A stretch of 29,751 bases of DNA from Priapulus caudatus (lineage: Eukaryota; Priapulida; Priapulimorpha; Priapulimorphida; Priapulidae): contig NW_014577632.1 in assembly GCF_000485595.1 (NCBI RefSeq), positions 216,651 to 246,401 of the forward strand, given 5' to 3'. The position numbers and the translations under genes were made by a program. Below, piece after piece: positions 10,851 through 22,140 of this stretch. The notes below the pieces were generated by a model, which was not told where the DNA came from, did no database searches, and saw only the letters and a program-made list of their open reading frames with translations. Positions within the stretch are counted from its first letter, which is position 1; the number at the start of each line of letters is the position of its first letter.

Positions 10851-13404
10851 ACATATAATTAATATTTAATATATTATACATACTACATACTACATGAAAA
10901 CTCGTCATTGTTCTCTCGGGTGTGCATGCGCACCTATGGTGAATAACGATGCTGAGTTTACATCAATAAATACTTCACAATCAACGATGAATATAAAACG
11001 TCCGTAGGCTGGGGGTAGGTGGTTTTGCAGCTCTAACGGGATCATTCCAGTGAAATCTTAGAGCTGTAATGTAGGTGGCCAACTTTCTTACCCTGATTAA
11101 GATGACAACACCAGAATGCCCGCAACGGGCTCCAGATGCCTCGTCTAAAATGGCCATCATTTTAGAAATAGACTTCAAGTCTGTGCTTCACTCTGAGGTC
11201 ATACTTATACGTGACACGTAACGAACGGATTACCTCAGGTGAATCTAGTAGTTCGCTAACGAGCGTAAAATAACTGTGCCGCAGTAGCTACTAATACTCT
11301 CGCTATACGTCCCAACGATTGCTGTCGTGGAGTTACCCGTCAGAGGGTCCGAGGGCGTATATCCGCAGGCCCTTGCAGTAACGCGGTGCATCTATACTAG
11401 CACCCGATGCATATTCTTAAGGTGGGTCCCGATTTATATGCGGTCACTGCTAAGTTCAAGGCATTGCTTGCGCGCTTTCCAAATCTTCCAAGCCATCAAA
11501 ACCGTCATTATTACCTAATAATTAATAATAAACTCGCCCTTCTGCTACCCGCATTATACGCAGTTCGCTCTGGAACATTACGTTTATACTTAGGGTGACA
11601 GACTTATAACCCGTGAGTTGTTCTTGGCTCTATAAACGTAACAGCAACGTTTACGTTGCTTCTGCGGCAATTGAATATCATGTCACGCGATGGGCATTCC
11701 TAACTACACAGATTTAGTAATCATTCACGTATTTACGTATCAAATAAGGCTTCCGACGACGCGATTTTAGTGACTCGTAACGTAAATTAAAATGCTTCTA
11801 CCGCTGTCCAATTCTTCCTAAAACCGTGGCTATGTTTCAATGGTAAATATCAGTCATATTACGTGTCCGCGTGAAACGGATAAGTACATGATAAGCGCAA
11901 TATATATATATATAGAACGTATGCTGGCGGCGGTGGTGGGGCGGTGGAGTATATAGGTCGGAAAACGCGCTTGAGTTTTCGCTTAAATACGCGCTCTCTT
12001 TGTGCGAAGCTGTAGTGTTGAAACGATCGCTTGTAAGCTTTAGTTACGAATATATACATGCCGACCACGCATGTCTCACCAGAGATTGCCGACACAAGAT
12101 GTCCGTAACATCTATGCTGGCTGACGCGACATTAGGCGGATTATGCTCGCTGATACCAGCGCTCTGGTCGCAGCTTGCTCGCTCAGGCAGAAGCTTCTTA
12201 CCAGCGCTACTAGCTGGCTATAGGTAGTTAACGAACGTAATTCGCATTGCTTCGTCATTGCTTCCGTGTCATCGATTGTTCTCTTCTTTACGTCGTCGTG
12301 ATCGTATTCTACTCTACTTGCTTCGTCGCTTCTCGCTTCGGTTGCTTCTCGTTTCCTTCGTTCGCTCAGTAGCCAGGGTCGTAAAAAATTGAATGTTCGG
12401 CTAGATGCGCCTCTGCTGGAAGCACTCAATGTTCTGTATGGCGAAACACGGCACACACTGCATACAGAAGTTGCAATTAGTTCAATAGTCGTATGTTTTC
12501 TGTATTCTTTTCGGATTCTGTTCCTTCCTCTTCTTTTTCTCTCTGATCGCTGCTAGTTGTGTCTTCACTTAGTGTCTCGGCACGGTGCATCGTGTAGGCG
12601 ATTAGGTCTTGCGTTGTACGTTGCGATGACTCAAGTTCTTTTGGTTACGAGGCGTTTAATGTAAGATGGAGAGTAACCAGTTGTAAGCTACCAGTTGCTA
12701 CTGGTGTCAATTAAATGCAAAGTGTTTAAGGACGCGCTTATACCGTCGTGTCGCAACTATAGTTCTCTACCGCGAGTGCGCTATCAGATCGCTCGTATCG
12801 ACATTTCCAATTTGTGTATTAGTCTTAACTCGCCTGATTTCTAACATACTACACGAGTAATCACGCGATAATGTCTTGCTGGTAAAAAAGGAAGATTTGT
12901 GAAGCACATTTAATATATTGAGATTAATATGGGTCAAGCGGTATTAATTTAAAACGAACTACTACATAAAATCGGCTATATGCACGCTTTATGTAGAACA
13001 ACGTGCTATATGTAGCACGCGCAAACCCACGACCCGCACGATCATAACAGATATAATCCGCTGAATAATTCTTGTATAATGGTTAATTGTAGAACGCTAC
13101 ATTCGGCCTCACTTCCAACCAGTACGACGGCCATTGTCGACAAGGTTGCTAAGGCATTGAGCGCGCAGGCTACGAATGTTGGTGATGTAATACTCGCCAC
13201 GCTTTATGTAAGGGTCTACGGACAGTGGGCCAGAAGGTAACGTTCCATCGGTCAATCCTCGTTTTACGTTCTTTATATTAGAAATGGAACATGGTAAAAA
13301 TGTGTAATGTTCGGTTTTAGTTAAATTTTTCTACGCCATAATGAATAGATTGCGACTGTTAAACGCACTATTTGGTTTGTTGGTTATGGTCGGAATAAGT
13401 AACA
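10851..13404. other. Intergenic, no recognised gene
   Basis: Several frames of 60-114 codons occur (10981-11178 minus, 11859-12095 minus, 12112-12456 minus) with no recognisable domain. The minus frame at 10981-11178 has balanced codon-like composition and might be a transposon or exon remnant. A short (TA)n lies near 11,900. Otherwise nothing. Confidence 0.4.
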
Positions 13405-13405
13405 T

Positions 13406-13842
13406 ATGGCGCGTTCACACACAGAAACCGGGATGCTAAGGGCGATGAAATACCGGATAAGATGTGTCGTTGTTACACACGGCGATAATCGCGCTACAAT
13501 CTCCGAGGGGGGATAATTCTACTTAATAGAACTGCGGCATGCTCACCTGCCGAATCATGTCACTCGCATGCTCGCTGCTCACTCGCTTGAATGATGGATA
13601 GAAAATACAGGGATTATTTGCGCGAGAGTATCACACACGAGCAAATAATGGCGCTTGATTGTCCAAAGCGAGCGTCGCGAATTCAAATAATCGCAGTCAG
13701 TGCGATTTGAGGCGATGCTGAATCGGATTATTAGTGGTATTATTGCGTTCACACTTGTAATAATGCTCGGTATTTCGAATGCGCGATTGTCAACGCGGAT
13801 TCTGCATCCGCTTATTCGCGGCCAGGTGTAACGCGGCCTAAT
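13406..13842. mobile_element. Candidate MITE with GCGTTCACAC-type ends
   Basis: The left end (about 13,406) reads GGCGCGTTCACACACAGAAA, and the reverse complement of the right end (about 13,842) reads AGGCCGCGTTACACCTGG; the GCGTT(C)ACAC word is shared. A further GCGTTCACACTTG copy lies at about 13,746. No coding capacity. Arms are imperfect and the exact borders are uncertain. Confidence 0.45.
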
Positions 13843-15616
13843 ATAGCGTCCGTATAATACATATAATGAACTAATTCTGTCTTATAGATTCTTGGCTGAT
13901 GCTCAAGCACTTTCAAGATAAAAATAAATACTAACTAAAGTTTTTTCATTTTTTTATTCATTTAAACGTATTAATCATTGTGTTTTAAATGAGTCCTGTA
14001 CGCTAAATGACCATGGAATAATGAAATATCAGTATTATATGTAGGTTCTATAGTCTTTCGTTGTGATCTTTCACTCCATGCGTTTATTCTCTATAGTGGC
14101 AATGTTGTGGAATCCTGGTGTCACGACGGAGCGAGCGACTTGTGACGACCAAATATTACGTGGACTGAAGAGTTAACAGACCTGTATGCGACCGAGGCAA
14201 GAAGCGTGTCACATCGGTACGTCCGCTCAGATTTGTGCTTAATAACTGTCAGTATTTATTCATGCAGTCATACCAGTTACTTATAGCGAATTCATCGGGT
14301 GAGGCGTGAATCAGATGATTGAGGAAACGATCAATACGGCATAGCTAGCCATTGCTTGACGATGTAGCTTAATAAAGAGGCATAGATTACAAACAGAAGG
14401 CTGTCTGCAGAAAGATCGTAAAATATGTGTTGTGGCTGGCTTTGGTCTAAATTTTCGGTGAATTCTGCACGATACTTCATTAAAAAATTATAAAATGGAG
14501 GTTCTATAATGTAGATCTGTTTATGAGTTTTGACGACGGCTAGTTCTTTCGCCTTGATGATTTTCTGTTGTGTAATGTGGTTGATCTCTACTAGTATGAA
14601 CGAAACTTATTACGGAACGGAGTAATTGTGAGCCTTTAAATGAACGTGGAATATTTTTCAAAAGAGGTATTGAGTGCATATCTAATTGTATATATTATTA
14701 TATATATTTACTTATTTATATGACAATTTTTTTACCGTTCAGTAAGAAACTCGATTTTAAATTTTAGTGGTCTATGATAAAAAAGAAGGCTATAACGTGC
14801 ATTTGTATTAGTAAGCTCTTTTATTTACAGGAAGGACCTCGGAAGTTTGCTGAGTAAACAGTGAATGATGCTGGGTGGCACTCGTTAGCGATGCACTGTT
14901 TGTTATTGGTCACGATGGAGACTGTTGTAAGGATACTCTAGAATGGCTGCAACCTTTACACGCACTTTGTGTTTCTGCAACTGCGTATGTCACGACAGGA
15001 GTGCAAAGATTGCAGGGGCACTCCACCGTGGAATGCGTCGAATGGAAGTATAAAGCGTGAATGATTGATAATAATCTATAGAATATGTTACGGTGAACAT
15101 AACTGCACTGTGTGTATACGTGTCAGTTGAATACATATGCACTGTGTTGTGTACGTTGCAGGTGAAAACTAACTGCATTGTGATTGGAGTTTAGCCGCGA
15201 TATTTTATTTGCTTTGTAAGATTTCATAGTTTATTATAAGTGTTTACTTTGAATAATAGGACGTTTTTTGACATATTGTTATCACGTGTTCGGACATTAT
15301 CTCTACTTAGCTATTCAAATGATTATGAAAAATCGTCCTTTGTGATTCGCACTGTCGAATATTCTCCATAAAATAAATTCGTCAAGTCTGTTTGAGGCTA
15401 TGTATGCTATCGCTATTTGGTAAACACCTTTCAAATATTAGGACCATTTTAGATTATTTCCGTTGTTAATTGATGTATCTATGTTTCGATAAATTATTTT
15501 ATGCTGTTCAGCGTCTTTTAGTCAAAATACTGTTGCTCGGTAACACTTTTTTGGTAACATCATAATTATTCATCATTTTACACGGTTACTATTATACAAT
15601 TTTGCTTTGAATTTTC
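13843..15616. other. Intergenic, AT-rich, nothing recognised
   Basis: There is a (TA)n-like stretch near 14,690-14,720. The 61-codon plus frame at 14,875-15,060 and its antisense partner resemble nothing I know. Confidence 0.4.
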
Positions 15617-15896
15617 ATGTGTGTATGTGTGTTATGTGGTGTGGGGGGGGGGCGTGCGCGGTGCGTGTGTATGTGTAAGTGTTGCGTGCGTGTGCGTGTC
15701 GTGAGGCGTGCGTGTGTGCGTGTATACGTGTGCCTCTTGTGCGTGCGTGATGCCGTGTGTACGTATGCGTGCGTGTCATGTGGGCGTGTTGTTGTGTTCG
15801 TTCGTAGTACGTGGCGTGTGCGCATGTTGCGTCGATATGTGCATGGTGGTATCGTTTGCGCGTGCGTGCATATATATACTTGGCGTGTGTGTATAT
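15617..15896. repeat. Imperfect (TG)n/(TGCG)n microsatellite
   Basis: About 280 bp of interrupted GTGCGTG units, with a G9 run near 15,643. Associated open frames on both strands (15592-15944) are low-complexity artefacts. Confidence 0.9.
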
Positions 15897-16832
15897 CCAG
15901 AAAGGAAATTTAGACATAGAAATAAGGAACCTTGTATTACACATACATGAGAAAGGTTATTCAAGCAAGACTAGCTGTCTTAGAGATCATCATGGCAGCT
16001 TATCTTCAATATGTTGATACTAGTTATCCGTTGTAAATGAGTGGTGGGTACGGGAATAAGAAATCACATATGCTACGTAAGGGGTTCGCGAGATACACCG
16101 GTGATTGGGTTAGCACCATGTATCAATTAAGTTATTAATAAAAGCCTGTCGTGTAAGGTGCTTGTCTCGACAGATATAGAGCCGGGGGTTGGCAATAAAT
16201 AACCAAGAGATATTCGGAACGAAGCGGGTGACCGCGTGGAAGGTGACGTAAAGCACAGGTAGCAATGAAATACGCCGCAGAGCTAAAATATGAGGTCAAT
16301 TTCGCTGGTTGCATCGTATAAGGTGTGGTCAGCTAAGCCTTTGACGTGGGTCGCTCTGTGACAAGAAGGAAAGGTAGCGCGCGAAATCAATAGATCATGG
16401 TGGCAAGATGTTGGCGTTTTATTCTCACCACTGAACGATCTGCATGGACAACGTAAGTACGGAATAATGATGTTTTTACGCTTAACAATGCCATGCGTCC
16501 TGATAGTATCAGCGATAAACTCTTGCTTGTAGCAATAGAAAATTTGTACAGAGATTTATTGAGGATCAAAATATAGCGTTTAATTTGCAACGAAAATCTA
16601 CATAAATGTATATGCACCTTTATGTCAACACGTGCATATATCGTAGCAGGTATATAGATGTCTGGCAAGCGAAGTAGATAGCTCCTGTGACAAATAGTGG
16701 AGATCTGAGAGATTGCTATAGAGTAGGTGTGTTGGCTTAGATACAGTGGCTAAAACTTGGGTTGCTCGTGATGAGTATATTCTGTAATCTGTATAAGTTA
16801 TTATTGTGCAAAAGATCTATATTATCTCCGTA
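15897..16832. other. Intergenic with dispersed repeat copy 2
   Basis: No gene is recognised. The stretch 16,121-16,300 corresponds, in the same orientation, to 9,771-9,965 (shared GCTTGTC, GACCGCG, GGTGACGTAA and ATGAGGTCA in order), though degraded. The minus frame 16387-16668 matches no family I know. Confidence 0.4.
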
Positions 16833-16857
16833 NNNNNNNNNNNNNNNNNNNNNNNNN
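16833..16857. other. Assembly gap (25 N)
   Basis: Exactly 25 undetermined bases. A round number like this is a typical fixed-size scaffold gap, so the true distance and even adjacency of the flanks are unknown. Frames that cross it are not meaningful. Confidence 0.98.
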
Positions 16858-18121
16858 AGGGAAAACGGATACGTAAAATTCGCTTGAATGCTTCGCTGAT
16901 TTCCAGCCTCACAGCCACGAATACACATCCAAACAGCTTCCATCTTTTGTTTCCAATTTCAAGAACAGTGCTTCCTTGGTTATAAACATACTGTCTCTGT
17001 TCGTTAACCAAGCTGCTTGGTCACGCCGAAATCACACAAAGACCTACGAAAATTTCTCGGCGTTCCGCCTACGTTGCCCAGTTAAAGGTAAATGACTGCT
17101 GCAAGACAGGGCTATATAGACTGGTACTCCGCTCCCACCTCAATTACCATCGCAGTAACTAAGCTAAGCGAGCAGGTGCATGAGCGTAGTAGCAGTCTTA
17201 GGGCCTATAGACGGGCGTATCTGCCTTTCCAACTGCCATACGCGCACGCCTCGCCATTGGAGCGTTTGCAAAAACGTTGCTATGGCGTTGCGGCGGGCAA
17301 GAATCGAGGTCACGAGAGCAGCGGGCCGGTGAGGTGGCGTTTCCTGATTCTACACTCATTTACATCTTACTGCGGAACGTTAGCGAACGCCGGAGAATTT
17401 CGTTCAGTCTTTGTGTGATTTCGCGTGACACAGCTCAGTACGAACAGAGACCAGCTATGTTTTTATACAAAGCTGAACACGTTTCTTGAAAATATAAAAC
17501 AAAGATCGGAAGCTTTGGCATGTGCGTATTCGTGCTGTGAAGGCGTGAATCAAGGCTGCAGCTCGGAGCGAATTTTTAGAGATCTCGTTTCCTACCTGCT
17601 AGTATATAATATGTGCTCCAGTGTGCCAAGCACTGCCGCGGCAGCAATGGCCGCTCTGCGGCAGCCACGTGTTGTTGTAGGATGAGCATTTGCGATTGGA
17701 TGGCATTTACAGGAAATTGTCCGGCCAAGTATAGAAAGAGAACATTAGAAAGCATAAGACTTTGGTAGTAAATAGATTTTCAGTATTTATGTAGCCGTTA
17801 TATTTTCGCAGTGCGCTGCGAGTACGGTAGCCGTCGTTTCGTTGAAGCCCCTTTTTGGCGTTAGGGTAGGTTCGAGTTTAGGGTTGAGGTTAGAGGTTCT
17901 AGCTCATCTAAACTCTTCAAATTCGTGACTCTTTATTTGCCCAAAGGCGTTATTTCAAATTCTGGCCCACCGCCGCATCTTTGTCTCGTTAAGTATTGAG
18001 AGCGACATGAACTCCCGCTACCCGTTAGCCTCGAGAATAAGATACGGCTACACGTACCGTAGCCACTGCCTTAGTATTTTATTGAAAACGCTTCAAGTGC
18101 CTGTTGGAGTAGTACATAGTA
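16858..18121. other. Intergenic, no recognised gene
   Basis: Plus frames 17092-17418, 17277-17489 and 17425-17685 overlap in different phases and have no known domain. Around 17,865-17,900 there are degenerate TTAGGG-like words (GTTAGGGTAGG, TTTAGGGTTGAGG). Confidence 0.4.
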
Positions 18122-18165
18122 CCAGGAGTAAGATTAATGTAGGCCTATATTATCTTAACTCCTGG
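18122..18165. repeat. Foldback hairpin (CCAGGAGTAAGAT arm)
   Basis: CCAGGAGTAAGAT pairs with ATCTTAACTCCTGG (one-base bulge) around an AT-rich loop containing AGGCCT. It is flanked by GTAGTACATAGTA and a TAGCTCTA-like word. Related in arm sequence to the hairpin at 9,374. Confidence 0.75.
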
Positions 18166-18311
18166 CTCAGCCTACTATATAGGTAGTTAGCTCTAGGTAA
18201 CTATATAGCCCAGACCAGGCTGGTGCGACGGATTGTCTAATACGGTATTCCTACACCCTAGGCATTACCGCTTCTTGGACGCTACCGGATATAACTAGTA
18301 CTAGCTAGCTA

Positions 18312-19258
18312 CTGTTGTGCCCAAACTTTGGAATCTTGCCACAAACCTTTGGCAATTTCAGCGCATCCGCAGTTTATGCAACAAGTCTTGAAGATTGGGT
18401 GCAAACAGAGTTGTAAACAGAGCTTGCACAAACATATGATTATTAGGATTTCAAATGTTATATCATAACTATAAAGCGTCAGTATACCTTCTTTTCCTCA
18501 ATGTGTTTGGCCACCTTTGTATAAATATTAAATGATTATAAGTAATAATTGGATAAGATTTGATATGAACACAGGGTTCTCCCAGCGATGGAATTCAAAA
18601 CAGGCGGGAGGGGAGGGTACGGCGTGCGAAGGGGGGTAAGGGGCGGCGCAAACTTGTAGGGGCGTTCGGGGGCGTGTCATTTTTACCGTCACGACAATTA
18701 ATGGGTAAAAATCAGCCACACAACCATAGACGGCCTGTTTGGGTTCTGTATATTATAAGATAGCGACCGTCTAGTGTACAGTATCACAGACTCACAGTTA
18801 ACTGTGCATGGGCAGGTTATGTGTAGCTGGTCTTCAGTGCATGCGTCAGATGTCCGTCTTACGGCAATTCTGAGGATCGATTCCGCGCTGTCAAACTTTT
18901 ATTGCTGGTAGCGAATTTTTCCAAAACCCCAGGTCGCGGAGGTAATTTAAACGAGGGCCGCAACGAATTTCAAACGGCGGGGGGGGGAGATGTTTCCAAA
19001 ACGGGCGCGGGCGCGCCCCGTTTGCGCGCAACGTGGGAGAACCTGACTCATGCAGATAAATCTTCTTCCTAGGTTTGCCAACCACGCACACACCACACAC
19101 TCGGCTATGCAGCGGTGTTGAAATCACCAAACTGTTTTACAGTGTTGCCCAATCTTGAGATTAGGTCAGCCAAACTAGGCGAATCCGGCAGTTTGGCGCC
19201 AGCATAATCGCTGCCACGAATCTCGAATTGGTGCAGCATTCCAAGTTTGGTACAACAG
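18312..19258. mobile_element. Inverted-repeat DNA transposon (non-autonomous), TA-flanked
   Basis: The left end CTGTTGTGCCCAAACTTTGG matches the reverse complement of the right end, CTGTTGTACCAAACTTGGAA; similarity continues loosely inward for roughly 100 bp (both sides hold an AGATTGGG word). Both ends abut TA, which fits a TA target duplication. The element is 947 bp, but about half of it is a second element nested inside. No transposase is visible. Superfamily not determined. Confidence 0.65.
18572..19045. mobile_element. Nested hAT-like MITE candidate
   Basis: The left end CAGGGTTCTCCCA and the reverse complement of the right end, CAGGTTCTCCCA, form short terminal inverted repeats. Inside, GAATTCAAAACAGGCGGGAGG and GAATTTCAAACGGCGGGGG are in direct orientation. 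CAGG(G)TTCTCCC ends are hAT-like, but the flanking 8-mers (TATGAACA, ACTCATGC) do not match. Confidence 0.5.
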
Positions 19259-19287
19259 TACTAGTAGTAGTGTATAGCTAGCCTCTA

Positions 19288-19367
19288 AGTACTATAGCCC
19301 GCGCTTCGATTAACTGCGCAAGGTTATCCCTGCGGCAGTTATCGAACGCCGGGCTATAGACTAGTAC
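19288..19367. repeat. Foldback hairpin, CTATAGCCCG arms
   Basis: ACTATAGCCCGCGCTTCGAT pairs with ATCGAACGCCGGGCTATAG, and inner GTTATCCCTGCGGCAGTTAT bases extend the stem imperfectly. The flanks are AGTACT/AGTACT. Same family as 4,672 and 19,434. Confidence 0.8.
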
Positions 19368-19433
19368 TGTAGAGCTATAACTACTAGTTACTGAGTAGTT
19401 AGTAGTAGTACGCTACTAAATATAGCTCTAGTA

Positions 19434-19499
19434 CTATAGCCGCGCTACATTGACAATGCCGCAGCGCCTTGCGGCAGTCAATGATACGCGGGCTATAGC
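19434..19499. repeat. Foldback hairpin, CTATAGCCGCG arms
   Basis: CTATAGCCGCGC..CATTGACAATGCCGCA pairs with TGCGGCAGTCAATG..GCGGGCTATAG around a short GCGCCT loop. It is flanked by TAGCTCTAGTA on the left and repeats of CTATAC on the right, and lies about 65 bp from the previous hairpin. Confidence 0.8.
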
Positions 19500-19644
19500 T
19501 ATACTGGCTATACTATACTATCTATAGTACTAGAGTCATTCATAACTCAAAAACTACACATTTTATTTTATAACACAAACACACTATAATAACTCGCAGT
19601 TCTGGCTAATAATATTATGACCATCACAGTTCCAACCGACATAC

Positions 19645-19701
19645 CTTGCAAGTTGATAAGACTGTTTGAGGCAAAACTCGCTTAGCAATTTTAGCGCGCA
19701 T
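19645..19701 (-). pseudogene. ISCA2: ISCA2 exon 1, damaged left-arm copy
   Basis: The donor side is preserved (CTTGCAAG followed by GTATGTCGG), and most bases match the intact exon at 29,039. Read from the ATG at 19,701, however, the frame diverges at once because of small insertions and deletions (ATGCGCGCT for ATGGCGGCGCT; AGCGAGTTTTGCC for AGGAGTTTTGC). It points left, away from exons 2-4 at 24-26 kb. It is either a decayed duplicate or a poorly polished sequence copy. Confidence 0.8.
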
Positions 19702-20324
19702 GATGATGGCCGTGATCGTGTTGATAGGCGAGAGCGCGCCTTTATATGTCCTTTAAAAACATCGTTATTTTTAAACGCAAACAGAAAGAAAAAAAAGCAT
19801 AGGCAGTTATCAAAATTCTGTCTCTAGCTCAAATAATTTTTGTAAACACACTGAAAAGTGCGAATTCGGTCTCTCAGTCTTTAAATTATATCCATAGTAA
19901 GCATAATAACACAATCTTGTTTATAAATTTTGCTAGATAATTTATACACATCTACTACTGATAGCGATCAAAGTAGAACCAATATATTATTTAACATGGT
20001 ATATATAATGTTATATACATAATATATATATATTATATAACGGAAATTAAATTTTCCTACTTCCTACACAACAAAAAAAAAAAAAAAAAAAAAAAAATAA
20101 AAAAAAAATCCCGCAAATACTCAAATCAAATGTGGGTTGCGCGACTTGCGCCTGCAACTTGGTATAATACTCATTTCCACATTAAGTAAAATTTGCCACA
20201 ATTTCACACATTAGATGGCAGCACGATGCAAACATTTGCCGGCAAATGTTACTCCGAAACTCCTTTACAAACCCGTAGCAATAAACGACTGCGGGACACC
20301 ATTTTGCGCTCATAAGTTATGAGT
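19702..20324. promoter_or_regulatory. Left-arm copy of the divergent promoter region
   Basis: This corresponds in reverse to 28,484-29,038. The 18-bp palindrome ACATTTGCCGGCAAATGT is kept intact (20,232-20,249). The AT-rich TATATA stretch near 20,000-20,040 is also present but more diverged. Confidence 0.6.
20073..20108 (+). repeat. A25-T-A10 tract, absent from the right arm
   Basis: The homologous right-arm position reads directly through (CACAAATCCGC on the reverse strand), so this A-rich run is an insertion or expansion private to the left copy. Confidence 0.9.
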
Positions 20325-20581
20325 TAGTGCGGAGGTTCCCCGAGCTACAATAAGTGCTGTCCAAAACGCCAAGAACAGTTAAAAAGGTGGCATTGATTCA
20401 GAGACAAATAGCAGAACCAGAAGATCTAAAAGAAAAACAGAGTCGCATAAAGTTTCACGATGGCTGTGTATTTCTTGCTGCCTGTTCAGCTGGTGACACC
20501 CAGGATAGTGGATAAATTGCTCGCAAGCGGGAGCTGACATCAATACCAACAAACGTTGATGGACTTACGCGCCCGCATCAG
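20325..20581 (+). pseudogene. PPP1R12: PPP1R12 exon 1, damaged left-arm copy
   Basis: The sequence is nearly that of the intact exon on the minus strand at 28,232-28,483, including the CATCAG|GTAATAT donor. The start codon is lost (TTAGTGCGG instead of TTATGGCGG), and the reading frame is broken several times by single-base insertions, such as in GACACCCAGGATAGTGG and GCAAGCGGGAGC. No functional N-terminus could be made from it as written. Whether the breaks are biological or sequencing errors is open. Confidence 0.85.
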
Positions 20582-21125
20582 GTAATATCCTATTACTTTT
20601 CACTGTGTTCCCGAATCAAACGTTTATATGCTATTGTTCATACTAGCAATTAAAACTGGATGAACCGTGAATTCTCACTCAGTTGCTGCCATCCAACTAG
20701 CATTCAAGAGAATGATCAACCAACGCACCACAATACTTGATCAGGCTTATCATCACATGCCCACTTTGAAAATTGAGAAACGCCATCGCTGGTTAAACAT
20801 CACCAGGTCTCGATTTTGCATAAATGTAGCTCACTTGTAAAATTCTGGTCAGTGAAGATTGGCATTCTTTCTTGCTTCATGAGCCTGTTTGTTGCAGCCG
20901 AATAATTCTGAGCGAGAATCATTGCTTTCGCACGCCTGTTCATCTTCAAAGGATCCCTTTTGTTTCTGTTCATTCGCTGAGAGGTCTATGCTTCCCCAGG
21001 GTACTGGCCGAACGTACCCTGGTACAGTCCGGTATTACCGGAACGTTACCCTGGTACTATCTAATTATGCCGGACCGTACTGCGCATACTTCACTAACGG
21101 GTCTAGGGAGTCGACTACGCCTACT

Positions 21126-21160
21126 CCCTAACCCTAACTCTAACCTAACCCTAACCCTAT
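21126..21160 (-). repeat. Interstitial telomeric repeat (CCCTAA)n
   Basis: About six units of CCCTAA with small variants (CCCTAACTCTAACC). It is the mirror of the tract at 27,664-27,706. On both sides lie copies of a GGTACGTTCCGG-containing sequence, inverted relative to each other (20,990-21,057 and 21,170-21,240). Confidence 0.9.
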
Positions 21161-21172
21161 ATTATAGTTACC

Positions 21173-21977
21173 AGGGTACGTTCCGGTATATACCGGACCG
21201 TACCCAGGGTACGTTCCGGCAGTACCCTGGGCGACATATAGATCCTATGAGCCTGTCATTCCGTATAGAATTCCGGAAACGGCCATTGGGAACGGAAAAG
21301 ATGTTTTCAAACGGAAAAATGCGGAAAACGTAATTTGAACATATTACAACATGGGAAATTTTCAATTAAAATCATTAAAAAACGTCGGACATAGCATTGC
21401 GTAGTGATATGGTTTACATTCAGACAAGCTTTCAGCAGCAAAATGATTTACAATTACGTCTTTTGGTAGCCCTGTGTTTCGGTGCCACTGCCAACCCAAC
21501 TGTCAGTGAGTGACCAAATACAATTTTTTTCATGCAAATATATATATGTAAACGGAATTTTTCATTTTTGGTGTGTACAATCTCTTATGGCCAAAACGGA
21601 ATTTCCATTTTTTCTTTACTTTGAAACGGAATTCATGATTTTCCTAAACGGAAAAGGCAATTTTTTGAAGTTTACGGAAAATCACTGTCCCTAGTTGTAC
21701 CAGATTATATATGTGTAACGGCCCAATTGCATAGATCTACTGTTTTGGACTGGACAGGGTTTCTTCTGAGGGAAAATTAGACAACGGAGGTAATAGCCAC
21801 TTTGGGCGGGGAAAAATGTGCATGATGGATTTAAAGACGGTGCCGTTAGACACGCATGCGGACGCTGCAGGCGGAACGCGAGGGAGGGAGGGGGAAGTCC
21901 CCCTCTCGCTGGGGGGGGGGGGGTTCTGGGGCTCCTCCAGCCAAAGTTTAAAATTGAATGGTAAAAATTGTTATAGG
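21173..21977. other. Spacer, no gene; cluster of AAACGGAA words
   Basis: Between 21,275 and 21,680 the word ACGGAA or CGGAAA occurs at least eight times on the plus strand, usually as AAACGGAA. A G14 run lies near 21,911-21,924. The frame 21691-22026 (minus) is Pro-rich because of this run. No gene is recognised. Confidence 0.45.
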
Positions 21978-22031
21978 CACGCACGCACGAACGCACGTGT
22001 ACGTACACACGCACGCACGCACGCACGCACG
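21978..22031. repeat. (CGCA)n microsatellite
   Basis: GCACGCACGCACG units with ACGTGTACGTAC interruptions. It is followed by three direct copies of TATTTAACTG (22,034-22,068). Confidence 0.9.
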
Positions 22032-22140
22032 TGTATTTAATTTAACTGTATTTAACTGTATTTAACTGTCGCCGCCGCACGATTGGGGCAAGGGAGCCGT
22101 CCGACTCATAGTAGCCCCAATAATCACAATGTAGGTAGGG

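Larger units (their letters stand above)
19558..21172. repeat. Left arm of the large inverted repeat
   Basis: Reverse-complemented, this segment aligns along its whole length with 27,649-29,193. It holds, in order, intron-1 and exon-1 sequence of ISCA2 (minus), the shared promoter, PPP1R12 exon 1 (plus), part of its first intron, and a CCCTAA tract. It differs from the right arm mainly by one-base insertions (for example GCATTGATTC versus GCATGATTC, AGGATAGTGG versus AGGAAGTGG) and by an A-rich insertion at 20,073-20,108. The inner border is at ATAGTTACC; the outer border decays in intron 1. Confidence 0.9.

Noticed and set aside
10981-11178. Minus-strand 65-codon frame with protein-like composition
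   Set aside because: No domain, splice border or repeat partner could be identified by eye; a translated search would be needed to claim it.
12380-12425. CTCF-like word GCGCCTCTGCTGG
   Set aside because: One base short of the usual core and no supporting context; likely chance or a repeat fragment.
16737-17011. Open frames crossing the N run
   Set aside because: The frame depends on 25 unknown bases; no domain is visible on either side.
17092-17685. Three overlapping plus-strand frames near the gap
   Set aside because: They are in different phases, share no family resemblance and have no flanking splice or promoter support.
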